Both the position numbers and the translations under genes were made by a program. The notes below the pieces were generated by a model. The model was not told the origin of the DNA. It ran no database searches and was given only the letters and a program-made list of their open reading frames with translations. Shown here in pieces: positions 1 to 10,784 of a DNA stretch of 39,078 nt. The stretch is from Thermomucor indicae-seudaticae (Eukaryota; Mucoromycota; Mucoromycetes; Mucorales; Lichtheimiaceae): the NCBI GenBank assembly GCA_000787465.1, contig JSYX01000189.1:1-39078 (forward strand), given 5' to 3'. Numbering within the stretch: the stretch's first letter is position 1; each line of letters starts with the position of its first letter.

Positions 1-532
1 ATTTATCGAGTAGGCGCAGACCTGATTTCGGCTTCGGCGCGAAAGGAGTACCCGAGGAGCGCAAACAACACTTTCAAATCCAGTATCAAAGACTCAACAG
101 ATTATAATTGACACCATATGTAACGTCTCTAGCCTGAAAGGATAACTAGACCAATGCTTATGCTAACGAATCAAAAGACAACTCCAATGAAGCTACCTCT
201 CACAACTTTAGCACTGGTGAAGAAGACAATTGTCGCTCCAAGAGAGGTACAGACGAAATGATTTTTGTTTTATGTACAGCGTTAGTTACGTCCAAGGTAG
301 AAGGGGAACAGAGAGAGAACTATTGCTTTTTTTTAGCATGCAAAAACCAGGAAAGTTACTATGTTACAGATTGATATAGGGTAAAAGAAAAAGAGTGAGA
401 AATATATAGAGGGGGAAATAAAAGACAGGGATAACATTTTGCTTCCTTCGTTTGCGCGCGAGGAGAGTGAGAAACAAGAAGTGGATATATACAAACAGGC
501 GAAACGAAGAGACACAACTTCTTTTCGAGTAG
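1..532. other. gene-poor start of window, 3' flank of the PHD-finger gene
   Basis: No complete gene is visible. Two plus-strand frames are open from the window edge and stop at about position 111 and 109; one of them reads like the tail of a charged protein (ending in QYQRLNRL). It could be the last exon of a plus-strand gene lying outside the window, but there is nothing to align it to. The rest (about 112-532) is AT-rich and is probably the 3' untranslated region and terminator of the minus-strand PHD-finger gene that ends at 533. Confidence 0.3.
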
Positions 533-2218
533 TCAATGCGCGGGTCTCCAAAAGGGACTGGCGTCAAATGAGAAGTCCTCGAGGTATTGTGTAGTGCACA
601 CTGAAGATGGCAATGTGTCAGCGTCAAAGCGTGAGCGATTAAGATTACCGATATTAGGCACGACTACTTCTGACTGGCCGTTGTTCTCGCAATGAAAGAC
701 CTTGGTGGAATTGGGTTGTCCAAAAGCTGGCTTTTCTCCGCGAAGAGGAGGAGCAGCAGCAGCAGATTCTTGAAGATAAACAAGGCCTGATAAGAACCCC
801 AGGCTTTCAGCATCCACGACCATATCATCATGTACTTCTTCAGCTTCCATCGAACGAAACTTTTGTTCTGGTGTGGTGGCTTCACTGGGACTCTCACTGT
901 CCTCGCTTTGTACCGTACGTTCATCGATAAGACTCACGACTTCCAGGCTACAGCCGCTATCTCGTCGGTACATTTCAATATCTTCGTCATCATCGACACC
1001 GTCATCAAAATCTTCCTCCATTGACGTCAGATCTTCTTCCTTTTCTTCTTCCTCTGATGGACTGCTTTGATAAGAATAAAGCCTTGAAAATAGGCGGTGC
1101 TGCAAGACATCATCGTCGTCTGTTTCATCGTCATCACTCGTCGTATCCGCCACACGTTCACTTCCTTGAAGAGCAGCCACACGCCACGTGACTGAGCTCA
1201 CCATCTTTTCTCCGCCCAATTCAACGAAACAAGCAGGGCAACGGAAAGTTTCTTCCAATGCATCCTCCGTCAACTGAAGACATTCCAGGTGGAGCCAGCA
1301 AAGACAGTCATCGCATTGGACCATAGCTCCAAACTCTTCATCGGGTCTATCACAGATGCATTTTATGATGCTGTCCTCATAGCAGCCATCGTCGTCGTCG
1401 CTGTATCCCGAGCCAGAAGGACCCCAAGAATAGGGCTTTTTGTCAGAGTATTCAGGACGGCAAGAGAGAGTGGTTTTGTCACGTTGCTGTATGCGAGCCG
1501 TTCTTGCAGGTTCCACCTTTCGATCAGCAACGGGATGCTGTCGAGCAGCCCTGTTGTTGTTGGTAATAGTTCGGCGTCGATCCGAAGATGAACGTCGGGT
1601 TACCGGAATAGGTGTCGGATTGTTTCCTAAAAGTCCGACGAAACCGATGTGAGAAAAAAAATTATTGTGCAAAGCGAGATATCGGATCTTACTGCCACTA
1701 GGTTCTTCCTGGTCTGATTTTGGGAACGAATCGATAATGGATTCCATCGTAGAACCATGAACGTAAGCTTCAATCAAGCGGGCACCCATACGAGCCACCT
1801 CGCTATGACTGTTACTAGGTGCTGCTTCACAAGCTTTGTCTGAAACTGAAATCTGGATACTGTGACCACCATCATCCTTTTGTTGGATATTGACTGTTGT
1901 GCCCGATTCTTCAGCAACGAACATCAGGTATTGCTTTAAAAGCTGCAAACTAGGCAATCGAGCAGACGACCAATCAGAAGCCGAGTTGGCAACACAGGGC
2001 AAGTTATCATCCTTCTTCGAGGCAGGCATCATCATTGCCTTTGACAGACGTTCCTTTAGTTGTTTCGCAAGGTTATGCACGTCATGTGGGACATTGTGCG
2101 ATATAAGAGTGGAACGTGCATTGGCGGTCGATGACGCAGGACGTTTTTTGACTGTGATCTCAAATGCCTCTGGCTGCTGCTGCTGCTGCTTTCTTTTCGA
2201 CACTTTTGGGCGGGACAT
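533..2218 (-). CDS. PHD-finger chromatin-associated protein
   Basis: Nuclear protein with one PHD finger, a zinc-binding fold that in many chromatin proteins reads histone H3 tails. The finger lies about half way along (about residues 261-309 after splicing): CIC, then CDDC, then HLEC, then CPAC, giving the Cys4-His-Cys3 pattern, with a Trp (CLCWLH) before the histidine as in H3K4me-binding PHD fingers. The N-terminus is basic with a five-Gln run from a CAG/CTG repeat; the C-terminal half is very acidic (Asp/Glu and Ser-Glu runs) with no recognised domain. A 66-nt intron with GTAAGA donor and TTTTAG acceptor lies at 1627-1692. It is a multiple of three and has no stop, so the frame stays open if it is retained (539 aa spliced, 561 aa unspliced). 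The first ATG of the open frame was taken as start. The exact family (Set3/Cti6-like or other) cannot be fixed. Confidence 0.8.
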   Translation of the reverse strand: MSRPKVSKRKQQQQQPEAFEITVKKRPASSTANARSTLISHNVPHDVHNLAKQLKERLSKAMMMPASKKDDNLPCVANSASDWSSARLPSLQLLKQYLMFVAEESGTTVNIQQKDDGGHSIQISVSDKACEAAPSNSHSEVARMGARLIEAYVHGSTMESIIDSFPKSDQEEPSGSKIRYLALHNNFFSHIGFVGLLGNNPTPIPVTRRSSSDRRRTITNNNRAARQHPVADRKVEPARTARIQQRDKTTLSCRPEYSDKKPYSWGPSGSGYSDDDDGCYEDSIIKCICDRPDEEFGAMVQCDDCLCWLHLECLQLTEDALEETFRCPACFVELGGEKMVSSVTWRVAALQGSERVADTTSDDDETDDDDVLQHRLFSRLYSYQSSPSEEEEKEEDLTSMEEDFDDGVDDDEDIEMYRRDSGCSLEVVSLIDERTVQSEDSESPSEATTPEQKFRSMEAEEVHDDMVVDAESLGFLSGLVYLQESAAAAPPLRGEKPAFGQPNSTKVFHCENNGQSEVVVPNIGNLNRSRFDADTLPSSVCTTQYLEDFSFDASPFWRPAH

Positions 2219-4444
2219 TGACTTGATCTCGCCGCCAGAATTGCGCTCCCTTTTTGTTTAAATGAGACGATGTGTGTCAATCAAATTGTGTATCGTTGGA
2301 CAAATCATCGCCATCATCACACAGGCACAGATGATGAAACGGATGGAAGAACAGGAGAGTCAGCTTACCTTGTGAGTTCCTTCATGATTCTTGGAGAAGA
2401 GGAGAAGCAAAGATCAAACAAAAGGGAAGAAAGAGAAAGTGGGGAAACGGGCGAAGGGACAAGTTAATAAAGATATGGGCCCAGATGCAAGAACATAAGG
2501 GCAGTGACGGATTCGCGAGCTTAACCAAAATGGTAAAACCGTGTGCAGATTATATATATAAAATGTGTATATGCCTCTCGCTGTCTGCAAACTGACGATG
2601 ATGGTGGATTGGGGGAGTAAAGGAGAAAAGAGTGTGTGTGGCTGACTTGTGTGTACGGGCCCTTTGGAAGAAGAAGAAAGTTGATCTCTCTGTGACCGAC
2701 CAAAAGCAAAAAAACTTTTGGTACATCCTGCTCTTTTCGTCCGATCAACACTCCGCTGTTCTTTGCCTTTCTTTTGGGATCCTTTTCCTCTGCTTCTTGG
2801 TCGTCGTCAAAGATTGTATACACATATACTTGGCAATGACGTCACGTGAAGCGATCGATGGATGGCAAAGATGTCCCCCCCAAAAAAAGACATTTTTTCC
2901 TGTCATTAGCAATCAAAAGCGAGGTCGCTGTGTGTATGTACAATTGTCTATATGTATATACAACCAGTGCCTGCAATTGTCATGGAGTCTAAATCCAGTT
3001 CGGTATCACGCATCATCGATTGGCCAAGATAACAGGGAGCGAATCAGTTGCCCTGGACAGCTAATACGGGTTTGATGATCCTGTACAGGGAACCAATGTG
3101 TTCCATCGCAACAAACAAAAGAAATTTTTCAATTAACAAAGCAGCTTCACTATGCAAAGTATCCATCTACATAAACTTTGAGCATACATACAATATGCAC
3201 TCCGGGGCTTACACCCTACGGTTTTCCTAAACTAGTCAAATGTAATTTTAATTGCGACGAGAACGGAAAGAAACTATCTACTTCCTATGCTATATCTTTT
3301 TATTACTTCGAGTAATCCTGTACCTGATATGAATCTCACTTTAAAAGCAAAGGAATAGTAATGGTGCTCTACAGCGTTTTGATTGGCTGATCTGACCTTG
3401 GATGCACCTTTCCTGGTCCCAATGTAACCTCAGATAATGATTGTAGCAGGCATTCTGTGCCGATCATCTTTATCGCGAAGCAAGTTATTTTGTCTCCTGC
3501 TTCAAGGAGACAAGAATTGGGCGCTTTGGACAAGCATGCAGCAGTTTGTTTGTGAAGCATAATAGCTATGCAGGCGTATAGACTTTCATCTCACAAGGCG
3601 CCAACTTGTATCGTGCATGAACCGAAAGAAGGCATGGGCAAAATCATCATCATCTGGAAAGGATTTCAGAACGCTTCTATAACTGGATCCAGTATATTGG
3701 AATATCTCAGTCAAACCTATCCAGGGCAGTAGTAAACGACAACAAAGTATCAGGCTTGTTCAGTCAAGGAGACGATTTCGTGGCTCAAAACAGTCCAAGG
3801 GACCAAGATGCAGATTAGTTATTCATACAGAAGCGATCGCTTTTTACAAGCCTGCAACTTTAAACGCACTCACGGATGTATGTTCGACTTCCCAATCCGC
3901 AAGGATCAGGTGAACACAGCTTTGGCGGGGACAGTGCTCGGCGTTTGAAACCGACTGCTCGGGAATCAATGAAACGTTTGAAACGTGAGACAGGATTGCA
4001 GGTTGCCAAACTTGCACGATCCTCTTATGGCTTCTAACATGCATAGATACTGACGTGCTCGGAGATGAGCAGTATTCTGTCATTCGATAGCGTACAATAG
4101 CTCTAAATGACGGTCAAGAATCAAGCAGAGCTCGCATTCTGGGCCAGGCCTACACAATATATCTGAGCAAATTGAAGACAAGCGAGACGTTAATTAAGCT
4201 GTTGTGGGACGAAATGATCCCGCCAAGGGTCGAGACAGCAATGCCCATATACAAGCCAAGTAATTGCTCATGAATCAGAGATCCTTAGAAACAGTGCCGA
4301 TATATTGACATGGAGACAGATCAACAGAACTGTAACCTTACAGCGCCGAACGATAACACCCTTTTCAACGCCCGCCAAGAGGAAGCTCGCCTGCCGCGTC
4401 GTGCACTCACATAGGAGGACCTTTAACACGTTCATCGTTTCAAC
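2219..4444. other. 2.2-kb region without an intact gene
   Basis: The first few hundred bases are the likely promoter and 5' untranslated region of the minus-strand PHD gene, with purine-rich stretches on the plus strand around 2390-2460. The last few hundred are the likely upstream region of the plus-strand phosphatase gene. No long open frame, tRNA or terminal repeat was recognised. The segment 3360-4083 carries broken minus-strand frames, listed separately. Confidence 0.5.
3360..4083 (-). pseudogene. possible decayed coding sequence, unidentified
   Basis: Several minus-strand frames between these positions read like protein but are broken by stops and frame changes. Examples are a 79-codon frame at 3844-4083 (with CVHLILADWEVEHTS), a stretch around 3590-3690 (with DDDDFAHAFFRFMHDTSW) and a 63-codon frame at 3369-3560 (with LEAGDKITCFAIKMIG). 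No family is recognised. It could be a decayed transposon protein or gene, or chance. Confidence is low because no splice model joins the pieces into one product. Confidence 0.2.
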
Positions 4445-4471
4445 ATGCCCGTGGCAGTCCGCGCAATATCC

Positions 4472-4504
<33 letters not shown>

Positions 4505-6015
4505 GGCCTTGGTTTTTCTGGCGCAGGTTACCTGTACTACAAAACACAGACGAAAGCGACGTCACCACCATCAACGCAAGATGTCAAACCGATACAGCAA
4601 AACGTTCATGATCCACGCCCGTTCCAGCTCTTGACCCCTGAAGAGATTGATAACCGCTTGACTTCAGGGCAATTCGTTACTCGAGCGAATCAGTTAAAGC
4701 GCGTCAAGGGCATTTACACCAATCGCCTGGCGTCCAATGATCCGGTCGAAGACAATTACAGCATCAATTTGATTCAGCACAACAAACTCATTGCGGGCGT
4801 GTATGACGGTCACATTGGTCCATACTGTTCGCAACTGATACGGAAAGAGTTGCCGATCTATGTCGCTCGCCAACTGCAGCAGCAGGAAAACAATTCCAAG
4901 GATAACAACACCGAGGATGCGATTTCGCAAGCATTTGTGTTGCTGGATCAAGATATTCAGCAACGGTTCTATGACTTGTTTCCGAAAAACGTCAAGCGAG
5001 CCACCGAACAAGATATCCGCGACGCTGTGGCACGCCACCCGAATCCTGCTGCAGCGGATATGATTATCAAGGAAGCCATTACGGGTTCATGCGCCTGTAC
5101 TGTCTATCTGGATGGTGACGACCTTTATGCAGCCAACACCGGCGATTCACGCGTAGTAGTGATTCGGCAGGAAGAAGACGGGAGCTGGACTGGACGGCGC
5201 TTGGTGGAGGAACAGTCGCCTGCACATCCGGAGTGGCGAGCTCATTTGATTTCCCAGCATCCACCAGAAGAAGCCGATGCCATTGTTCAGCGCAACCGTA
5301 TCTTTGGCTTGATTGCTGTGGGCGGATGTGAGTTATTGACAGATAAATACGGGGATGTAACAAGCGCGCTAACAGCGTTTTTCGATTTATTTATTTAGCC
5401 TTTGGTGACATTATGTACAAAGTGCCCAAGGAGTACCAGATGAAGGTGTTGCCGTACATTCCATATGAAACATACAGTACCTTTGCAAGATACCATCATC
5501 GCATCGTTGCTAACTACCGGACACCTCCTTACTTATCTTCCAAGCCTCTGGTGAGCCATCACAAACTGCAAAAGGGCGACCGGTTCATTGTGCTGGGCAC
5601 CGATGGGTTATGGGATGAGCTTTGTTGGGACAGTGTCCGGAGCACAGACGGAGACCAGGTTGCAGCGGAGCTGATGAGCGCATGGAACAAGTCTTCGTCC
5701 AAGGACAAAAATGCAGCCACTCACCTTTTGCGCCAAGCGCTTTTGTACGATGCCGTCTATAAGAATGTACGGGAGAAGCTTCCAGTGACAGATCCTGTCC
5801 TGGAAATGTCCAAGCGGTTAACGAGACAACCATCTCGCCATTATAGAGACGATATCACGATCACGGTTATTGAGCTTAAAGATGAAGATGAAACACCGGA
5901 TACAGAGTTCGAGAATGTGGGCCCCGTCACTGAACCCGAAGTGGTGGATGCTTCACAACCGAGACTGGTAATCCCTCGGAAAGGCAGCACTTGGTGGATG
6001 TGGTCGCGCTTGTAA
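4445..6015 (+). CDS. mitochondrial PP2C phosphatase, pyruvate dehydrogenase phosphatase type
   Basis: Mg/Mn-dependent Ser/Thr phosphatase of the PPM family, closest in layout to pyruvate dehydrogenase phosphatase and yeast Ptc5, which reactivate the PDH complex by removing phosphate from its E1 alpha subunit in the mitochondrial matrix. Exons 4445-5327 and 5399-6015 (71-nt intron, GTGAGT to TTTAG) give 499 aa; the join restores GGSFGDIMYK. The N-terminus looks like a targeting peptide with an Ala run and a hydrophobic stretch. Metal-binding motifs are present: VEDNYS, VYDGHIG (followed by SQLIRKEL, as in PDP), LGTDGLWDEL and RDDITITVI, plus GDSRVV. Oddity: the family's (T/S)RxFGD motif reads GGSFGD, so its arginine is lost. 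A tryptophan-rich tail ends the protein. The next gene starts 80 bp downstream on the same strand. The substrate is inferred from family only. Confidence 0.85.
4473..4503 (+). repeat. CAG/GCA trinucleotide microsatellite coding poly-Ala
   Basis: About ten uninterrupted CAG/GCA units. In the phosphatase frame they encode the alanine run (about residues 11-20) of the putative mitochondrial targeting peptide. Such tracts often vary in length between strains. Confidence 0.9.
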
Positions 6016-6095
6016 TACCCTGGAGGCGGAACGAAAAATGTTTCCCGCAAGCTTTTTTTTACCCCGCAGTCTTCTTCTGGCTTTGCATTTCGGGC

Positions 6096-9000
6096 ATGCG
6101 TTCCTTGGACACTCATGCACAAGTTCAATCGGGTGAATCTAGTGCAGAAAAGAAACGGTCCAGAATAACGAGAGCTTGGTAATGTGGGTTCTTTATCCTT
6201 TTTGTATCTTACAATAAATATGTTGTAATGTATGCCAAACCGTGCTAAGACAATGGAGCCCAGTGATCTTTGTCGACGAAAGAAAGCGAAATGTCATTTT
6301 AAATCCGGTCAACCATGTTTCAACTGTCTTGCACAGGAGGTTCCTTGCACATTCTCCGAATAGTAAGCGACGGAAGTCTGGATATTGGTCGATAAGATCA
6401 TGTTAAATATGCAGGGACATTATATTAGTATACGCAAACGAGGACCGCCCAAAGGGTACGCCTGTCATCGGTAGCCTATCTATTTTCTGATAATTGAAAG
6501 TAATTGATCTAGCTACAGCGAGCAGTTGGAGAGTCGAATACAACAAGTCCAACAATTATTACAGGAGATCACGGGTAACCGTGACATTGATGAATTATTG
6601 CGCCAAATCGACGACGACGAAGATGAGCGACGAAAGAAACGGCAGAAAAAAGATAATATCCAAGTGAATGGCTCTTCTTTTTTCGTCGAGGATAGGCGAC
6701 CACGTTCTTCTTGTAGTAGTCGTATGTTTTTTACCGAGCTGGACTCGCTTCACTCACGACAATGGCCACCGGGTAATCCGTATGACAGCGTGAGTTATTT
6801 GGGCGACACAGAGACACTCCAAGTGTTCTCTAGTAAGCTTCATCTGGATAAAGGCAAGAAGCAGACATGGAAAGGGCACTCGATACGGAAATTTGGCGAC
6901 CGAGTGGTGTTGGTTGCGGACGATGACAGTAATGAAGCAGCAGCAAATGGGAACAAGATACCGAATTTCCAGTGGATGGAGGTGGCTCCAAAAACCAAAG
7001 ATGTTCACAGATATATACATTGGGTGACTGGAGTGGATGCCTATACGAGTGCACGGTTACTGAAAATGTATGTACTGGTCTTCTTTTAAAGACCCTTTTG
7101 CTAAATCTGTGTACAATGTGCTAGTTACTTTGCCAATATACATCCAATATTACCGGTCATTAACAAGCAAGAGTTTCTGAGACAATATCGTGATCAAGCC
7201 AAGACTTTTCCATCGGGTGAACTATTAAATGCAATGTTTGGCGCTGCTGCTAGGTTTGTTGAATGCGAAAGTTTGGAACCTGAAAGAAAACGAAGACTCC
7301 CTCCTGATGCTCGCTGGGACTTGCCAGTTGGATGGAGCGATCACTTTTTCGATCAAGCGCAGAATATCATTAACGGCGATATCAACCAACCGACCATGTC
7401 GAGAATCCAGGCCATTGTTCTTACCCATAACCAACGCGGTAACGTCGATTCAAAATCTTCTGCGTGCTGGTTGATGGGAGGATTGGTAAGCATTTAGTGA
7501 AAAAGAAAGGAATTTGAACTGAGCCGGTGCCATATCTGATTATCTTTGCGGTCATGTAGGCCGTTCGACTGGTATGGACGCAAAGTGCGAATAGAGGCTG
7601 TTGCTGGAATTAATGGCCTTGCTTAATAGGCGCAAGGTTTGGGATTGAATAGAAACTGTGATGACTGGGATATTCCGGAAAGCGAGAAAGAAACTCGGAA
7701 GCGCTTGTGGTGGACGCTGTATATAACAGATCGATTTCAATCTGCTTTACATGGGAGACCGCTCAGTATCCGTGATGAAGTACGTTATCATGTTCGTGGA
7801 TTTTTCAGCAATAGTTACTAATTAATTAAATGGTTATGCGAAAAGGATAATGATGTGAGCTATCCGGACTGTTACGCTAACTGGAGCGAAGTTTATGACG
7901 AACCAGAAGAAGACGTGGCAAATGGCTGTCCAGGGCCAAGGTTCCCATCGGCTACTACTAAGCCAAGAGAGTCTGAAAAGGGCCAGAGAGTAGCCATTTA
8001 TCAACTCTTTATCGAGTTTGTAAAGTTGTCACAGATTCTGGGGAAGCTTCTGCAAGGACTGTATACGCCAAAGGCACAGCAGCTCAGTTGCGAATATGGA
8101 AGTGATACCCTTGTGGCAAGTCTGGATCGTGAATTAACAGATTGGCGCAATTCGTTTCCGAGAGCGTTGAAGCAGTCGAACGTTGCCGACTTTAATGAAG
8201 AGGATGGATATTTTGCTCCTGTAATTGGTGAGCGCTTTATTGTTATAAATGTTTACCACGGGACTAGAACTGTACCTGACTAGAACAAATTCCATCCATA
8301 GCGTCAACCTTACTGTTCTATTTCACGTCTCTTATTCTTCTCCATCGTCCGTTCATTGAATCCAGCACTATGGGAACCATTAATAAGAGCCAGCCTGGAT
8401 ATTCTTCGCATCGCATCTGTACCAGTGCCGCTACGCTGGGGATTCGTATTGCAGCGAAAATGACGATACACGATTTCTTGCTGTCGCCGTATGCTTTCAG
8501 TCTCTATCCGGTCATCCAATGCTGTCTGATACACATATACAACACAAAGAACCCAGAGCCGCGTATATCTGCAGCAGCAAAAGCCGATTTGGAAAGGGGT
8601 ATTGCACTCATGGATCGCTTGCATGGAATGTCCAGTACGGCGCAGAAAATGAGAGCAATCTTGCACAGCATCATGAATAACAAGAACATTGAGTTAACTA
8701 CCACACCAACTGAAGTTGATGCGCTGTACAAGCGGATATCGACGTCTCTACCGAACGAAAGCATGGGTCCTATTTCACGGCACGGAGAACAAGAAGACGA
8801 TCAAGCAAGACTGGCTTCCCCCAAAGACTCCTTTGCTGTAAATAACGATAGCAACCAAACAACGACCAAGAAGTTATCTGTAGCATGCGAATCTATGTCC
8901 TCACTTATCGACGCATTTTTGCCAGAGCAGCCGGTTTCAGACAATCTGACCAGTTCATCCACTTTGCCCCGCTCGTGTAAGTGCTGTTTTCTCTCTCTCT

Positions 9001-9428
9001 TTTCTTAGAGACTGATGAATATCCATTAATTGCGCTATATATAAACAGCACAACAGTTTCTAGAGGAAGCCCTTTCTGACGAAGCTTTCACTCTCCAGCA
9101 ATTCGGAATAGATCTTTTACGCGACTCAAATATCCCGGAGCCCAATCATCAACAAGTTGGAGGCACGTACTCTGCAGAGCGGTACAACAAACCCCAAGCA
9201 ACGTTTGGGCAAAGCAGCGAGTCCCTGGAGGATCACACACACAAGTCAATTAACAACAGCATGTTGTTTGAACCTATGTCACTGTCTACAAGCATATTTC
9301 GTAACAATCCAGAGAATCCTTTCTGGGGTGTTCCATCATCAATTGATTGGAACGAGTGGGACGACTGGTACCAGCGTACACAGGATTCGTCGATTTGGCC
9401 TGGTCCTCATGCCCTTCTTGACACTTGA
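6096..9428 (+). CDS. Zn2Cys6 (Gal4-type) fungal transcription factor
   Basis: DNA-binding regulator with an N-terminal binuclear zinc cluster and a central fungal-specific transcription factor domain. Ten exons: 6096-6178, 6264-6362, 6429-6455, 6513-7067, 7125-7485, 7560-7571, 7630-7779, 7846-8227, 8302-8976, 9049-9428; all phases agree and give 907 aa. The first Cys codon of the cluster is split by intron 1; joined it reads RACDLCRRKKAKC, then CFNC and VPC. RKRGPPKGY and a short coiled coil (QLESRIQQVQQLL) follow. The middle domain begins near residue 255 (YFANIHPILPVINK) and includes GGLAVRLAQGLGLNR, RKRLWWTLYITDR and SLILLHRPFIES. The C-terminus is acidic/Trp-rich and may activate transcription. 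Exon 6 is only 12 nt (codes AVRL). The start is the first in-frame ATG of exon 1; a further upstream exon cannot be excluded. Target genes are unknown. Confidence 0.88.
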
Positions 9429-9918
9429 TAATTTGTACAGTTAGTGGGATCATATAAAACAGTACTCCTTCTCTTTTGTGCTTTAACAAATCGTCTGATA
9501 TATACAGACAGTCCCTCTCCATCAATGCCACGAACTGGGAAAGAAAAGGGCTATGGCATGAGTAAGTGTTAAGCGACGATATCTGAGCGAGCATGTAGAA
9601 GTCAATTCAGGTGCCGGTCAACATGCGCATCATCAATGACTGTGGGGTTATGTTATACATAGTAGGGTATATTTTTCCGTTTTCTTTTTTTCTCTAATCA
9701 ATTCTAATGTAATGGAATATTTTCAAGTAACTTATTAGTCTGAATTTCCCGTTTAACGTAAAGTCATTCTAAAGAGCAATGCTAAGTGGATAAAAGGAAA
9801 AATAGAAGCGCTCAGCGCCTGTCAGACGTAACAAAGGGAGTAGAGAGAGAGAATTCCACTAACCGGTATACATCAGGATAATAACTCGGTATCTGGTGGA
9901 GGAGAAGATATCAGTAGG
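9429..9918. other. convergent 3' intergenic region
   Basis: Lies between the stop codons of the zinc-cluster gene (plus) and the Rho gene (minus). It is AT-rich and probably holds both 3' untranslated regions and terminators. No coding frame or RNA gene was recognised. Confidence 0.6.
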
Positions 9919-10784
9919 TTAGAGGATAATACAAGATGGTTTCGAATCTGATTCCACAGATGATTTGAGTTTCACTACATAGAAATTGTAAGTCCCCAGT
10001 TAAGTATAGCGGGAGGTATACATGCCTGTCAGGGACACTCGGGCGGCCTGGTCAAAGCACTCGTGTACACCCCTGTTGTGTTTTGCAGAACATTCAAGAT
10101 AACGGACGGCATTAATGCTTCGAGCTACTGCCAACCCCTGAAACACAAAAGAAAGTTTTAGTGGTTAATAGTCTTTGAATCAAAAGCAGCAAGAGGAGGT
10201 AAATCCGTACCTCTTCGTACAAAATAGGTTCAATGTTTTTACGTTTCAGAAACTCTTCATTGTCTCGTAAATCACATTTGAGTGCTACCAGTAACACTTT
10301 AGCTTCGGGACAGTATTCGCTGATTTCGGCTAACCAGCGATTCGGTATATTTTCAAGGGAATCCCGGTTATCGACTGAAAAACACATGATGACTGCATGT
10401 GCGTCGGCGTATGACATGGCTCGCAGTCTATCGAATTCTTCTTGTCCTTTATATATATTGTTGTTAGTAATACGCTATGTGTAAAGTAGAGGGAGGTTGA
10501 TTGTACCTGCTGTATCCCAAAGGGATAATTCAACCTCTTGACCATCCACAACGACTTCTTGCACGTAATTCTCGAAAACGGTCGGTTCATAGACCTTAGA
10601 CGATATCCGTTGTTAACGATAGTGAAGCAACAAACAAAAATGCTTATTTCTTCGTTTTCTGTACCTGAGGGAAATAACCTCTCGAGAATACGTTAAGAAG
10701 CGAAGTCTTTCCACAGGCACCGTCACCACATACAACGAGTTTGCGAGTTATCGGTCTCTTGGTTCGTCCACACAACAATCGCAT
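9919..10784 (-). CDS. RHO3: Rho-family small GTPase, Rho3-like
   Basis: Membrane-bound molecular switch; Rho3 proteins act in polarised secretion and actin organisation at growing tips. Exons (minus): 10784-10665, 10594-10507, 10446-10211, 10137-10026, 9974-9919; 203 aa. Motifs: GDGACGKTS (P-loop), YEPTVFENY (switch I), [13 protein letters not shown] (switch II), LVALKCDLR (TKxD-like) and ECSAK. EEFDRLR followed by SYAD and CFSVD fits Rho3 rather than Rho4. The chosen start gives MRLLCG, with a Cys at position 5 as in yeast Rho3, where Cys5 is palmitoylated. A start at 10865 would add 27 Ser/Pro-rich residues but bury that Cys. The last intron (9975-10025, 51 nt) needs a GC donor (ACAG/GCATGT); spliced this way the protein ends SKPSCIIL, a CAAX box predicted to be geranylgeranylated. 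Without it the frame stops with no CAAX. Confidence 0.88.

Noticed and set aside
2521..2823. 100-codon minus-strand frame upstream of the PHD gene
   Set aside because: No family signal; low-complexity promoter-like sequence on both strands.
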